A stretch of 64,000 bases of DNA from NCBI RefSeq assembly GCF_958298935.1, contig NC_084940.1:18471146-18535145 (forward strand), read 5' to 3'. Origin of the DNA: Phragmites australis (lineage: Eukaryota > Streptophyta > Magnoliopsida > Poales > Poaceae). The notes beneath the pieces are model-generated. The model was given only the letters and a program-made list of their open reading frames with translations, did no database searches and was not told where the DNA came from. Of the stretch, positions 34,371-43,569 are shown piece by piece. How positions within the stretch are numbered: position 1 is the first letter of the stretch; each line of letters opens with the position of its first letter. Made by a program: the position numbers and the translations under genes.

Positions 34371-34797
34371 GCTTGGGGTGCAAAAAAAATTTCAAAGTTC
34401 CGCGCGCGCGCGCGAAGAGACTCAAACCCATGACCTGCATAAGACCGAACAAAACGCCGCGCTACTCAAGTGATTTCGATTTAATTTGTACTATCTATAC
34501 TTATTAACATTCTGTTGACCTAAAATCATAATACATATTTATTTAAATTTAAACTTGCTATATACCAAAATTATGTTTTGTATATACCTAAATTTCATGG
34601 TTCAATTTTATTATACAATAATAAAATAAAATAAATATGTTCATAACTATAGGTAATTCACTAAAAATTGAAAATAAATATGCTCATATCATAGGTAATT
34701 CATTAAAAATAAAAAATAGTAATACATAGCAATAGTGCTAGCTTGTGCTATTGCTAATTCATTATTAAAAATAAAAAAACAATATGCTCAATAATAA
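34371..34797. other. AT-rich segment resembling the CACTA-2 leader intron, with a tRNA-like patch
   Basis: Contains (CG)n at 34,401-34,414 and, on the - strand at 34,417-34,470, a tRNA-like string with a B-box-like GGTTTGAGTC. About 34,540-34,797 resembles 36,740-37,100 (CATACCTAAATTTCATGG, AATAAATATGCTCATA, TCAATAATAAAGAC), so part of the intron is present twice. No protein is encoded. Confidence 0.5.
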
Positions 34798-36518
34798 AGA
34801 CTCCCGCGTGACATCCATTGCATGTCGAACCACCAAATCCGGCCAATAAGCTAAGTCATAAAAATAGATTTCTTTTTGAACATAGGAGCTCTAAGTTTAG
34901 ATTTCGGAACCGGTGTACTCCCGCGTCCCTTTCCAAGGATAACCCTAAGTCCCTTAACAATGTCATATACCTGTCTCCCAGTGCGATGCTTAGGAGGTGA
35001 TTCAGTCTCAACTTTCCCTTCAAAAGCTCTCCTGTTGCTACGGTATGGGTGATTCTTGCGAAGAAATTTACGATGACATAGTAAACCATTTTTTGGCTAT
35101 TCTTCAGCCACAAGCTCTCTGTTTCATCCAAACAATACACGCATGCACAGTAGCCTTTGACAGTCTGGCCTGATAGGTTGCCAAGGGCAGCCCAATCCTG
35201 GATTGTTACGAACAGCATTACGCGTAGGGTGAAGTTCTCTCATTTGTATGCATCCCATACCTACACACCATCGTTCCATAATATTACAAGATCCCATTAA
35301 TGGTTTCAAGTATAGATCGATATCGTTGACAAGTTGCCTCGGCCCTAGTATCAGCACCGGCATCATAATGTACTTCCGCTTCATACACAACCAAGGAGGA
35401 AGGTTGTAGATACATAGAGTCACAGGCCAAGAGCTATGACTACTGCTCATATTGCCGAATGGATTCATCCCATCTGTACTCAACCCAAATCTTATATTCC
35501 TCACATCTTTTGCAAAGGGCTCCTTGTATTTTCTATCGATGTTTCTCCACTGCATAGAATCAGCGGGGTGTCTCAGCATTCCATCATCCTTGCGCTCCTC
35601 AGCGTGCCATCGTATCAGTTTGGCATGCCTTTTGTTTGCAAATAAACGCTCCAAATGGGGGACTATAGGAAAATACCACATCACCTTGACAGGAGGCCTT
35701 TTATTCTTTCCTTCTCCATCGATATAATCACGGTCATGCTTGTACCGTGATGCACCACAGGCGAGACACGCTTCCAAGTCTGCACGCTCTCTGCGATACA
35801 ACATGCAGCTGTTTGGACAAGCATGTATTTTCTGCACTTCTAACCCCAATGGGCACACAACCTGCTTGGCTTGGGACGTGTTTTCTGGCAGCACAGTTCC
35901 CTTTGGAAGCATTTTCTGCAAGAACAGTAACAACTCTGTGAAGCTTGTATCAGACCACCCGTTGCTTGCCTTCAATTGTAGCAGTGAAAGCACGGTACGC
36001 AACTGTGTGTGCTCCCTCTTGCAGCCGAGTACAACGGTGTTTTAGAGTCCCCTACCATATGCTAGAACTTTTGAAACTCTCTTGCATTGGTGAAGTTCCC
36101 CTCCCTATCGCGTAACATCTGCTTCAGATCATCGGCGTCAGCATCAGCCAACATCTCCTCTAGATCATCATCGACCAACGTATCTCCGGCAGGGGGCATA
36201 TCGGTGTATTCGTCAGCTAGTATATCGGTGCACAAGTCTTCGTCTTCTCTGCCAATGTGTTGCCCTTCTTGTACGATCTCAGCTTCACCGTGCTTGGCCC
36301 AATGAGTATGACTAGGCATAAAGCCCCTTGGCATCAAGTGGGAATGTATCTGCTGGGTGGTGGAAAATCGCTTCTTGTTCTCGCAATTGACGCATGGACA
36401 GCACATGTATTGAGACTATGTATTTGACTTGTGCGCCGTGGCTTGTACCAGGACAATCCACGCTGTTCTTGTACTCTGCGCTCACACAGCTCGCATCGTA
36501 CATCCATTTTCTATCCAT
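34798..36518 (-). pseudogene. TNP2-like transposase (Transposase_21) of CACTA-2, truncated
   Basis: CACTA transposase on the - strand. The N-terminal transposase-associated domain starts MDRKWMYDASCVSAEYKN (36,458-36,518) and continues through a Cys pair (CCPCVNC) and SHLMPRGFMPSHTHWAKHG (36,290-36,406). An acidic linker follows. The TNP2 core runs 35,124-36,002: CPNSCMLYR, CLACGASRYK, WYFPIVPHLERLF, GLSTDGMNPFGN, and onward to CVYCLDETESLWLK (35,080-35,165). It continues to YWPDLVVRHAMDV at about 34,800 and stops where MHVEKN would be expected. Frameshifts at about 36,010, 36,400 and 35,220 break it, and the C-terminal half is missing. Confidence 0.88.
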
Positions 36519-36739
36519 CTACAATTATATCATTATTGTAAATTCAAATTCATAACATCTAGAAAATTTTGCGATCACCAACAAATAAATTACCTCGTCA
36601 TCTCCTACCAGCAATTGGCCTGGGTTAGAGGAGCCGCTTTTTGTATGCTATCGCGTACGCTTCCGATGAGTATTTCTTGGTGCCATCCCTACAAATTTTC
36701 TTTATTATTCAACCCTTTTGTAGGACTAATTAAGTAAAA

Positions 36740-37095
36740 ATAAAAAATGCTCATACATAAATTTTATATATTGGAGCTTGCTAATTAAATAAAATATAAA
36801 ACATATAATTGGATCTTGCTACATACCTAAATATCATGGAGAAATTTTCTAATTCATTAAAAATCAAAATAAATACGCTCATACCTAAAGTTTTCGTATA
36901 GGAGCATGCTAATTAATTAAAATATAAAAATATAATTGGAGCTTGCAACATACCTAAATATCATGGCTAATTTTTCTAATTAATTATAAATCAAAAATAA
37001 ATATGCTCATACCTAAAGTTTCTATATAGGGGCTTGCTAAATTAATTAAAAAATAAATATGCTCAAACCTATAGCAAATGTAAATCAATAATAAA
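36740..37095. repeat. About 125-bp AT-rich tandem repeat in the CACTA-2 leader intron
   Basis: Three imperfect units, each containing ATACCTAAATATCATGG, AATAAATATGCTCATACC and AGGAGCTTGCTAATTAAT (units near 36,745, 36,825 and 36,953). It lies between the leader exon and the TNP2 exons. Confidence 0.75.
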
Positions 37096-37099
37096 GACA

Positions 37100-37424
37100 C
37101 TTTCCACCATAAGCTACTAATTGAAGCTTCCGTATAATAAATGAGATATAATTGCATCTACATTGTCTTAAAACATCATGGCCATAGGTGCATCTCCATC
37201 TTTTCAAAATCTAGAGCAATTTACTAAATAAAATTCAACTATAAATGGATTGGAGATGAAGTTACATACCTTAGAACACCTAGGGCATGAGGATTCCTCA
37301 AAATTTTGAAGCCACTAAGAACTCGGTGACAAAAATGGCCGCCACTGAGCAAATAGAGCTCCTCTCTGTTGTGTGCTCGGGCTTGGGGAAGGAGAGGGCG
37401 ACTTTTATATAGTCGAGACATCAC
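37100..37424 (-). other. Leader exon region of the CACTA-2 TNP2 transcript
   Basis: Between the TATA box and the intron repeats. A 61-codon - strand ORF (37,239-37,424) is open, but it begins inside the TATA region and has no known domain, so it is probably untranslated leader. Confidence 0.45.
37408..37421 (-). promoter_or_regulatory. TATA box at the CACTA-2 right end
   Basis: CTATATAAAAG on the - strand, just inside the subterminal repeats and upstream of the TNP2 gene. The arrangement is that of the En/Spm promoter end. Confidence 0.75.
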
Positions 37425-37665
37425 TGCTGGCTCATATAATAGGCCGGCAGTGATGCCCTGCTATCACTGCTGGTCGGTGGATTAAACTGGTAGCGAAGAT
37501 GGAGCAGGGCATCACTGCCGGCTCAAGCCAACAGCCAGTAGTGATGCCCTTATCACTGCCAGTTCGTAAGCCACGATGACTGTATTTTTCCTACGCGGCT
37601 TATGAACCGGCAGTGATTCCCCATCATTGCCAGCCCATTAGGAACTGGCAGTGATGAGACAGTAT
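37425..37665. repeat. Right subterminal repeats of CACTA-2
   Basis: About eight copies of ATCACTGCCGGCTC / GAACCGGCAGTGAT motifs in both orientations, followed by the terminal CACTA sequence at 37,688. Confidence 0.9.
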
Positions 37666-37691
37666 ATATAAAGGTTTATGTAGTAGTGTTA

Positions 37692-38100
37692 TCTAAAACT
37701 TAAGCTTAACTGAAATAGTAGCAAATAGTTGTAGTAATCAATTTCAATTTCAATTCCTTTTGTGTTTAGACTTTAGCAATTTTCTGAAGTGGATTTATAC
37801 AATAATAGGAACCCTTTTGGATAAAGTATAGCCACCTGCATTTGCATTCTGTAAGACTTCCAAAGGGTCCTAGAGCTCCAATATTTTTGCTAACCACACA
37901 AGTTGGTGGACTTGGACTTACACTCACCAAGGTAGACTATGCTGAGTGTTAAATGGGTAGGATAACAGCGCACCTAAGTAGACTACGCTGTCACACACAA
38001 TCTCACTTAGCCTCTGTCATCATCGAGTAATATAATCCGACATACCATTTGCATTCATCCCCGGCACACAAAGTATGGCAATGCACAGAAGTAACTCACA
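37692..38100. other. CACTA-1 interior right of the CACTA-2 insertion
   Basis: AT-rich and non-coding. It begins with the second copy of the 45-bp pre-insertion duplication (37,689-37,727). Confidence 0.5.
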
Positions 38101-38104
38101 ATCG

Positions 38105-38662
38105 TGGATGACGACGATGGTAGCAGGCGTCAGTGAGAAGGGGACGGCGGGAGGCCTACCTTGACGGAGGAGGACAATGGTGGCGCAGAGTATGGTGGTG
38201 CGGGCTCCTCAGCGTCAAGGTAGTCGGGGACGAGGTCGCAGGGGAAGATGGCATCGGGGAGAGGGATGGGGACGGTAGGGAGACGACGGTGGCCTCAGGG
38301 ATGACTGGGAGAACGAGGCGAGGCAGGACTTAGGCAAAATTGGAGGCTAGGGTTCCCGGGCCCACTATTTATAAACATATCATTAGTGACGGGTAAATTT
38401 ACCACCCATCACTAATGTCTGAATTACAGTGTTGGGTGAACTTACCACCCGTCACTAATGTTCGGATCACAGTGACGGGTGAACTTACCTCCCGTCACTA
38501 ATGATCAGGTCACAGTGATGGGTGGATTTGCCACCTGTCACTGGGACTTGTTAATTAGTGACGGGTGGAAAATCACCCATCACTAATGACCTCTTTACTG
38601 ATGCATAACCTTATCACCTATCACTAATGAGCTCATCACTCTAAGGTTTTACCTGTATACTG
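38105..38662 (-). repeat. Inner right-terminal module of CACTA-1
   Basis: GC-rich leader (38,110-38,345), then GACTTAGGCAAAATTGGAGG and CTAGGGTTCC, a TATA box (TTTATAAATAG on the - strand, 38,366-38,376), about ten TAGTGACGGGT repeats (38,385-38,640) and a degenerate terminus (GGTTTTACCTGTATACTG, ending 38,662). The leader plus TATA is repeated at 39,625-39,680 by the outer end. Confidence 0.72.
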
Positions 38663-39051
38663 GCTGCATCCTAAAGCAAAGTCATGATTTGGCAGCCATC
38701 TTCTCCTGCAAATATGACACATCCAGATACATTCATGCCATAATCACCATTCATTTGAAGATATGCAACCACAAATTACATAATCACATTGTAGGGACAT
38801 CCAGATACATTGAAATTGAGACTTAACATATTACAAATTTGAGGATAAGTAAGTTCATCACTACAAAAGTAGGTCTGGATTACACAAAAAAGTACCCATC
38901 CGAACTACAAAAGAAGGGTGCTAAATCCAAATTGCTAATTCGGATTACCACCATAAACCTAGGTAAGTAATGAACTACGATTCATCAGTGTTGACATTAG
39001 AGTCACCACCGGCAATGGCCATCTCCTCCTCCTCCTACTCCTCGTCGTCAG
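38663..39051. other. Non-coding segment between the two CACTA-1 right ends
   Basis: AT-rich with no domain or ORF of note. It includes an AGTCATGAT...CATAATCACC stretch and a tandem ACATCCAGATACATT (38,720 and 38,798). Confidence 0.45.
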
Positions 39052-39603
39052 TCATGTCGGAGTCAGAGTCGCACATCTCCTCATCCTCCTCCTCCTCCTC
39101 CTCCAATCATCGTCGTTCATATTATAGTCACCGCCCATCTCCTCATCCTCCTCCTCCTCCTCGTCGTCATCAGTCATGTTGGGGGCGCTGCCCATCTCCT
39201 CCTCCTCCTCGTTGTCGATGTCGGAGTCACCACCCATCTCCTCATCATCGTCCTCCTCATCATCATCCTCCTCGCCATCGTCGGTGTTGGAGTCGCCGCC
39301 CATCTCCACCTCCTTTGCGATGGCCCCATCACTAACGATGGCCTCTGCTGTTTCCTCAGCTTCGCTGATGAGTTCCACCTCAAGGCCGGCTAGAGTGACA
39401 GCCTCGTCGTTGGCAATCACTTTCTCCTTCTCATCCTCCTCCTCCACCTCCACCATCAACAGGTCCCAATCGATGTAGTCGTCGTCGGGGGCTGGCACCA
39501 AGGACGATGATGCTAGGTCCTTATCATTGGCAGCCATAGATGGTGCTGGATTAGAGGAGCACGGCGGTGGGTGCAGCGGCATTGAGGGGGATGTGTAAAT
39601 CAA
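39052..39603 (-). CDS. Acidic low-complexity ORF of CACTA-1
   Basis: 183 open codons on the - strand. The N-terminus is MIYTSPSMPLHPPPCSSN with a DDDYIDWDLLMVEVEEED segment, then three Glu/Asp-rich repeats centred on EEMGGDSDIDNEEEEE, encoded by the CTC/CTT-rich triplet tract 39,020-39,310. The TATA box at 39,667-39,677 lies about 70 bp upstream. No conserved domain is recognised. Low complexity means that an open frame is weak evidence; it could be the start of a lost transposase gene (acidic linkers occur in TNP2) or not be translated. Confidence 0.35.
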   Translation of the reverse strand: MIYTSPSMPLHPPPCSSNPAPSMAANDKDLASSSLVPAPDDDYIDWDLLMVEVEEEDEKEKVIANDEAVTLAGLEVELISEAEETAEAIVSDGAIAKEVEMGGDSNTDDGEEDDDEEDDDEEMGGDSDIDNEEEEEMGSAPNMTDDDEEEEEDEEMGGDYNMNDDDWRRRRRRMRRCATLTPT

Positions 39604-39624
39604 AGGAATAGGCGGCGAGCGTGG

Positions 39625-40085
39625 TGGGACTTAGGCAAAATTGGAGGCTAGGGTTCCGAGACCCGCTATTTATAAACATGGCGGACGTGAGTGGACGTGA
39701 GCGGAGATGAGAGTAGTCAAGATAGAGAAATGGGCGGATAAGACTGATCGAGTAGATAGTAGTGTTAGGCGAAGAAATGAGTAGCGGGTGATAAGGACAC
39801 ATGTCACTAATGAGTTAGTCATTAGTGACGGTAACAACTACGACCTGTCACTAATTACTTTAATATAAGTGACGGGTATCATAACGAGCCGTCACTAATG
39901 AGTAGGCTATATTTAGTGACGTGTGCCCCATATACCTGTCGCTAATGACTGAATTATTAGTGACAGACTTTATTGTGACCCGTCACTAATATCTTTTGCG
40001 ACGGGTCATTCGCTCGCCGTCACCAATAGTACATTAGTGACGCTTACTGAGAAGCCGTCACTAATGACATGTCTCCTTTGCTGGT
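39625..40085 (-). repeat. Outer right-terminal module of CACTA-1
   Basis: Leader copy (GGGACTTAGGCAAAATTGG at about 39,628), TATA box CTATTTATAAAC at 39,667, and a subterminal array of about ten TAGTGACGGGT-type motifs at 39,790-40,075, leading to the terminal CACTATGTAAG (- strand) at 40,098. Confidence 0.85.
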
Positions 40086-40101
40086 TTCTTACATAGTGGG
40101 A

Positions 40102-40865
40102 GATAGCATGGTTCCAATGCTCCAAAACAACAAAACTGTTAGAAGGTGATAATAACACAAAATACATTCAATTTATTGCAAATGGCAAACACCAGAAAAC
40201 TCGTATCTTTCAGATGGAGCATGGCAATAGAAATATTATAAAGGAGTGTGAGCTCAATGAATATATCACCACATACTATAGGGGTTTATTTGGACCTCCA
40301 AAGAGTAATCAATTATCGATGATTGAGACTCAACGGGTGACATTCCTCATGTTTCAGGGGTAGAAAATGATATGCTTACTGCTCCCTTCACCGAAAAAGA
40401 GATTAAAGAAGCTACATTAGACATGGAACACGTCAAAGCTTTGGGACTTGATGGTTTCCCAGCTGAGTTTTATCAAGTGTTCTATGAGATCATAAGGGCT
40501 GATTCGATGGCTCGTTGTTATGATTTTCATAAATGAGTCCTTTTAAGCTTCAGTTTTGAGATCATTGCACTACTACCAAAGAGTCAGAATGTAACACGAA
40601 TACAATAATGTTAGTTATAATATCTTTACATAGGTAGTGACAAATAGGATCATTAGGGTAGCTTAGAAAGTGATTAGACCCACGCAGACAGTATTTCTGC
40701 CAGGGAGATATATTTTGGAAGGTGTGGCGATCCTCCATGAAACAATCCATGAGATGCATATGAAAATGTTAAATTGTGTAATTCAAAACGTTAATATTGA
40801 GAAAGCGTATGACAAAGTAAAGTGGCCTTTTATTCAACAATTTGGTGTTCATGGATAGATTAGTT
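40102..40865 (+). pseudogene. LINE-1-type reverse transcriptase fragment, right part
   Basis: Continues the LINE cut by CACTA-1: IAWFQCSKTTKLLEGDNNTK, FIANGKHQKTRIFQMEHG and YYRGLFGPP (40,102-40,310), then the RT start LGLDGFPAEFYQVFYEIIR (about 40,440-40,500). After a region of stops come GRYILEGVAILHETIHEM and NIEKAYDKVKWPF (40,700-40,840). These are RT blocks 0-3 of plant L1 elements. The catalytic FADD block would follow, but the sequence is cut at 40,879 by the Tat-3 LTR. Confidence 0.85.
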
Positions 40866-40879
40866 GGTAACAGGGGGAG

Positions 40880-41741
40880 TGTCGGTGTTGGAGCAAGAGT
40901 TCATCTTGCCCTAGCAAGTACGGCGAGGGTTTCTTCTAAGGAGGAGACTCAAGCTTGGAGATGAAGTTTAAGAGGAAGGAACACCACGAATGTATTGATA
41001 GTAGAAAAAATGGATCACTCTGGGAGGAGTATCACAGCGTGACTTGGTGTGTTTTCACCTTTGTGTCTTTTTTGCTGTCTTGCCGTCCCCTGCCCAGAGG
41101 ACAATGGCCTCCTATTTATAAGGCCGTGCATAGCTTGGCGTACAAGTTATGTACAAATATCTGGGATCTAACCGAATTACTGAGCCTTATCCTGGATAAC
41201 TACTTTCTACCCGATCAGTGGAGATAAATATCCACCGTGGTAAGCACTGTCAGGGGTGTCAGGATAGCCTCCATCATGCAGGGGTGTCAGAGCAACGTCC
41301 ATTAGCATAGGCTTTTAATGCCGGTCACTTCCTTGCAGGCAAACCACAACTGTTGCTCCCCTTCCGGTAGATATTTCATAAGGCCTGCTGACTCACCTTG
41401 CTACCTTCAGGAAGTCAACCTGAGCAACCCGAGGCGGAGGCCTCGGGAGGCATGGGACCGAGAGGTGAAAGCTTTAGGAAGCAGGACTCCGAAAGGCCAG
41501 GGCTTTAGGAGGCCGAAGCTTCGGGGGACCGAGGCTTCAGAGGTTGGGTGTTTGGGAGGCTTCAGGAGACCAAGCCAGCTGAGCCAAGGGAAGGCTTCAC
41601 AGGTATGAAGGGGTACTGTGAAGGGATCTGATGACTTCAGAGATCGAGCCTTTAACTGAGGGTCCAGAGACCAAGGCTCTGGAGGGACTGGATGGTAATC
41701 TTCATCCATTATCCTCAGGCTGGTTTATTTTCCCCCCAATA
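40880..41741 (-). repeat. 3' LTR of Tat-3 (reverse-oriented Tat element)
   Basis: 862 bp; same family as 21,897-22,767, reverse-complemented. On the - strand it starts TATTGGGGGG (first TG mutated) and ends CCAACACCGACA. TATA box TATAAATA (- strand) at 41,113-41,120. The adjoining sequence at 41,742-41,760 reads GAATGAGGGGGTAC on the - strand, the polypurine tract. It interrupts the LINE. Confidence 0.85.
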
Positions 41742-42473
41742 GTACCCCCTCATTCTCGGGCCCTGATGTTTCGGAGGGGGAGACAATGTAGAGGAAAAAT
41801 CAACCCCAGCCTGGTATGGCATCAAGGATGTTTGATGGCAATTCTTAGTTTTTAAGAAGTTTTTTTCAATTTAGAAAGCTTGGACGTCGATGGCGAGCCC
41901 AAGGCTGATGGTGTACTGGTGGTGGTGATCTGCCCTGGAGCTTGTTGGAGCTATCATGCGCGGCATAGGGACCCCGGGTTAGAGGGACATCGATGGATGT
42001 GGTGTACTTCTAGGGTCCGTGTTGAGACCGATATAGGTTATCTGAATTCCTTCGGTATGGCTCTTCTTGTCCTTTGAGGTTTCTAGAGTAGAGGTTATGT
42101 GTGGGATTGGAGGATCCCACGCGTTTTCCTGGCGGGACAAGACATGCCACTGCCACGTTCTGACTGGACAATGCAGCGGGTCATTTAGGGTCTTGTGCCC
42201 ACGCCCCTGTCACGCGCCGAAAGGGGTTTGGGTTATTAATGTGACGGGATGTCCATGCGAGAAAATGAGGCATTCGTTGTGGAGCGCTGCCACATGTTGG
42301 AGGACACCCGGATATGGCCATGGCCCCCCCAGGTCTTCAATGGGGGGACACGTCAGTGTTGGTTCCGCTTCATCTTCCAATCCTACATGGCTATTTGGCC
42401 TGGGTATAAAGCTAGGGTTACCCTACTGGACTCTCCATAGCCCCATGAGCGAGCAGTTAACCTTGACTTAAGT
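41742..42473 (+). other. Tat-3 spacer and promoter region of the antisense ORF
   Basis: No ORF of note. A TATA box (TATAAA, 42,405-42,410) lies 64 bp upstream of the ATG of the antisense ORF, with a CTAGGGTTACC leader. Confidence 0.6.
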
Positions 42474-43560
42474 ATGGCATCGTCTTCCTCCTTATCCTCT
42501 TCAGAGATGTCGATGATCTTGACGGCTTCTTCGGGAGCCGGACCATTTCAGTTGTCGACAGAGGCGCCAGTGGCCACACCGCTTCCATCTCTATAGGGGA
42601 GGCGGTTGCCCGCGCCTCCTGCCTGACCTTTGGCCGGGGAGGCCATGCCTATCGAGATCATCGATATGTCTGATGACAATGAGAAGATCGACTGGGATCT
42701 CCTGCGGAGGGAGAGCGAGCAGGCGTCTGTGGAGCCGGCGGCGAAGCAGGAGGAGGCCGAGAAGGCGAGTGAGAAGGCCCCGCCAGTGACCTCCTCAGAC
42801 TCCTGTCCTCCAATAACTCAAGAGCCGGCTACTGTATCAGCTTCCGCAGCGGTAGGCCGCAGATGTGGCATACACACCGTCCCATGCGTGGCCCCTGTCG
42901 GGACCCGTAGGAGGTGAAGGCGGTCATCAAAATGGTGAACTTGGTGACGCCATGATATATCCATGTCTCATGGCTGAACTTGTAACGTGTACTCTATCTC
43001 GCCCTGTTTTGCTCCGTAGGGATCTATCTTATTCGTGGCAATTTCTGTACTGTTGCTTCAGCATGTGTCCCCTGGATGTACTAGTTGTTTTATAATATAA
43101 CATGGACCTTCAGGAACGGTCATATCTCCTTTCGTATCGAAGTGCGAGGGAATCTTTTGAATGGGTGACCGCATGCGCGCGTGCCTTCATGTCTCCAAAC
43201 CGTGCTTCTTCGTCCCCTTTGAAGGCAATGGCTAGTTTTTCTGATGACCAGGGCACCGAGCCTTTGCATAGATCATTGCTGATTTCGTTCCATCTGGGGG
43301 AGAGGTGACCTCGGGAATCTGGTGGTGATAGATACATAGGGCAACTAAGGAGAACCGGATGGAGCAGTGGTGACCTCGTCACCCCCGATTAATGCGTACT
43401 CCCTGGGCCTAGCACTGGTAGGGCCTCCTTCCCAATTTGTTCTAGATTTCTGACTCAGCGAAGTCCATCTGGAACCTTTGGAGACAAGCTCCGGAGGTGG
43501 TCCTTGACGCTTTGGGTTCCTTAGCAACTACCCGGGTTGAAGGCGATGATGTGTCGGTGA
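42474..43560 (+). pseudogene. Tat-3 antisense accessory ORF, N-terminal part
   Basis: Starts at the ATG at 42,474 (MASSSSLSSSEMSM), a serine-rich start like the Tat-2 counterpart (MSSAGSSHRDKSSSDS). Two in-frame stops (42,594 and about 42,627) separate it from the same frame continuing as IEIIDMSDDNEKIDWDLL and a Glu/Ala-rich stretch to 42,917. Beyond that only short frames remain (43,102-43,308). It is opposite in orientation to the element's gag. Function unknown. Confidence 0.6.
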
Positions 43561-43569
43561 CGCAGCCGA

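Larger units (their letters stand above)
28187..37688 (-). mobile_element. CACTA-2: CACTA transposon, 9.5 kb, nested in CACTA-1
   Basis: Starts CACTACTACAGAAACCCCC at 28,187. The right end, reverse-complemented, starts CACTACTACATAAACC at 37,688 (15 of the first 16 bases identical). TSD TTA on both sides (28,184-28,186 and 37,689-37,691). Subterminal repeats are CACTGCCGGCTC / GAGCCGGCAGTG, a family different from CACTA-1. Gene order on the - strand from the right end: leader exon, TNP2-like transposase (truncated), [internal terminus at 34,370], Ptta/TNP1-like ORF, Ulp1-like protease, coiled-coil tail, left end. TNP2 ahead of TNP1 is the canonical En/Spm order. Exons contain stops, so autonomy is unlikely. 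Confidence 0.94.
26051..40098 (-). mobile_element. CACTA-1: CACTA (En/Spm) DNA transposon, 14 kb, inserted in the LINE
   Basis: The ends are CACTACGCTAGAACAAC at 26,051 and, reverse-complemented from 40,098, CACTATGTAAGAAACC. The 3-bp TSD is perfect (GGA at 26,048-26,050 and 40,099-40,101). Both ends carry dense arrays of TAGTGACGGGT in direct and inverted orientation, the presumed transposase-binding sites. Remaining coding content is a decayed Ptta/TNP1-like fragment near the left end and an acidic ORF near the right end; no TNP2 transposase of its own is recognised. It hosts CACTA-2 (28,187-37,688). Its genes read on the - strand, so the right end is the transcriptional 5' end. That right end is duplicated (see findings). 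Confidence 0.93.

Noticed and set aside
39176..39478. Serine-rich + strand ORF opposite the acidic ORF
   Set aside because: Shadow of the TCC/CTC triplet tract; the - strand frame has the better start and upstream TATA.
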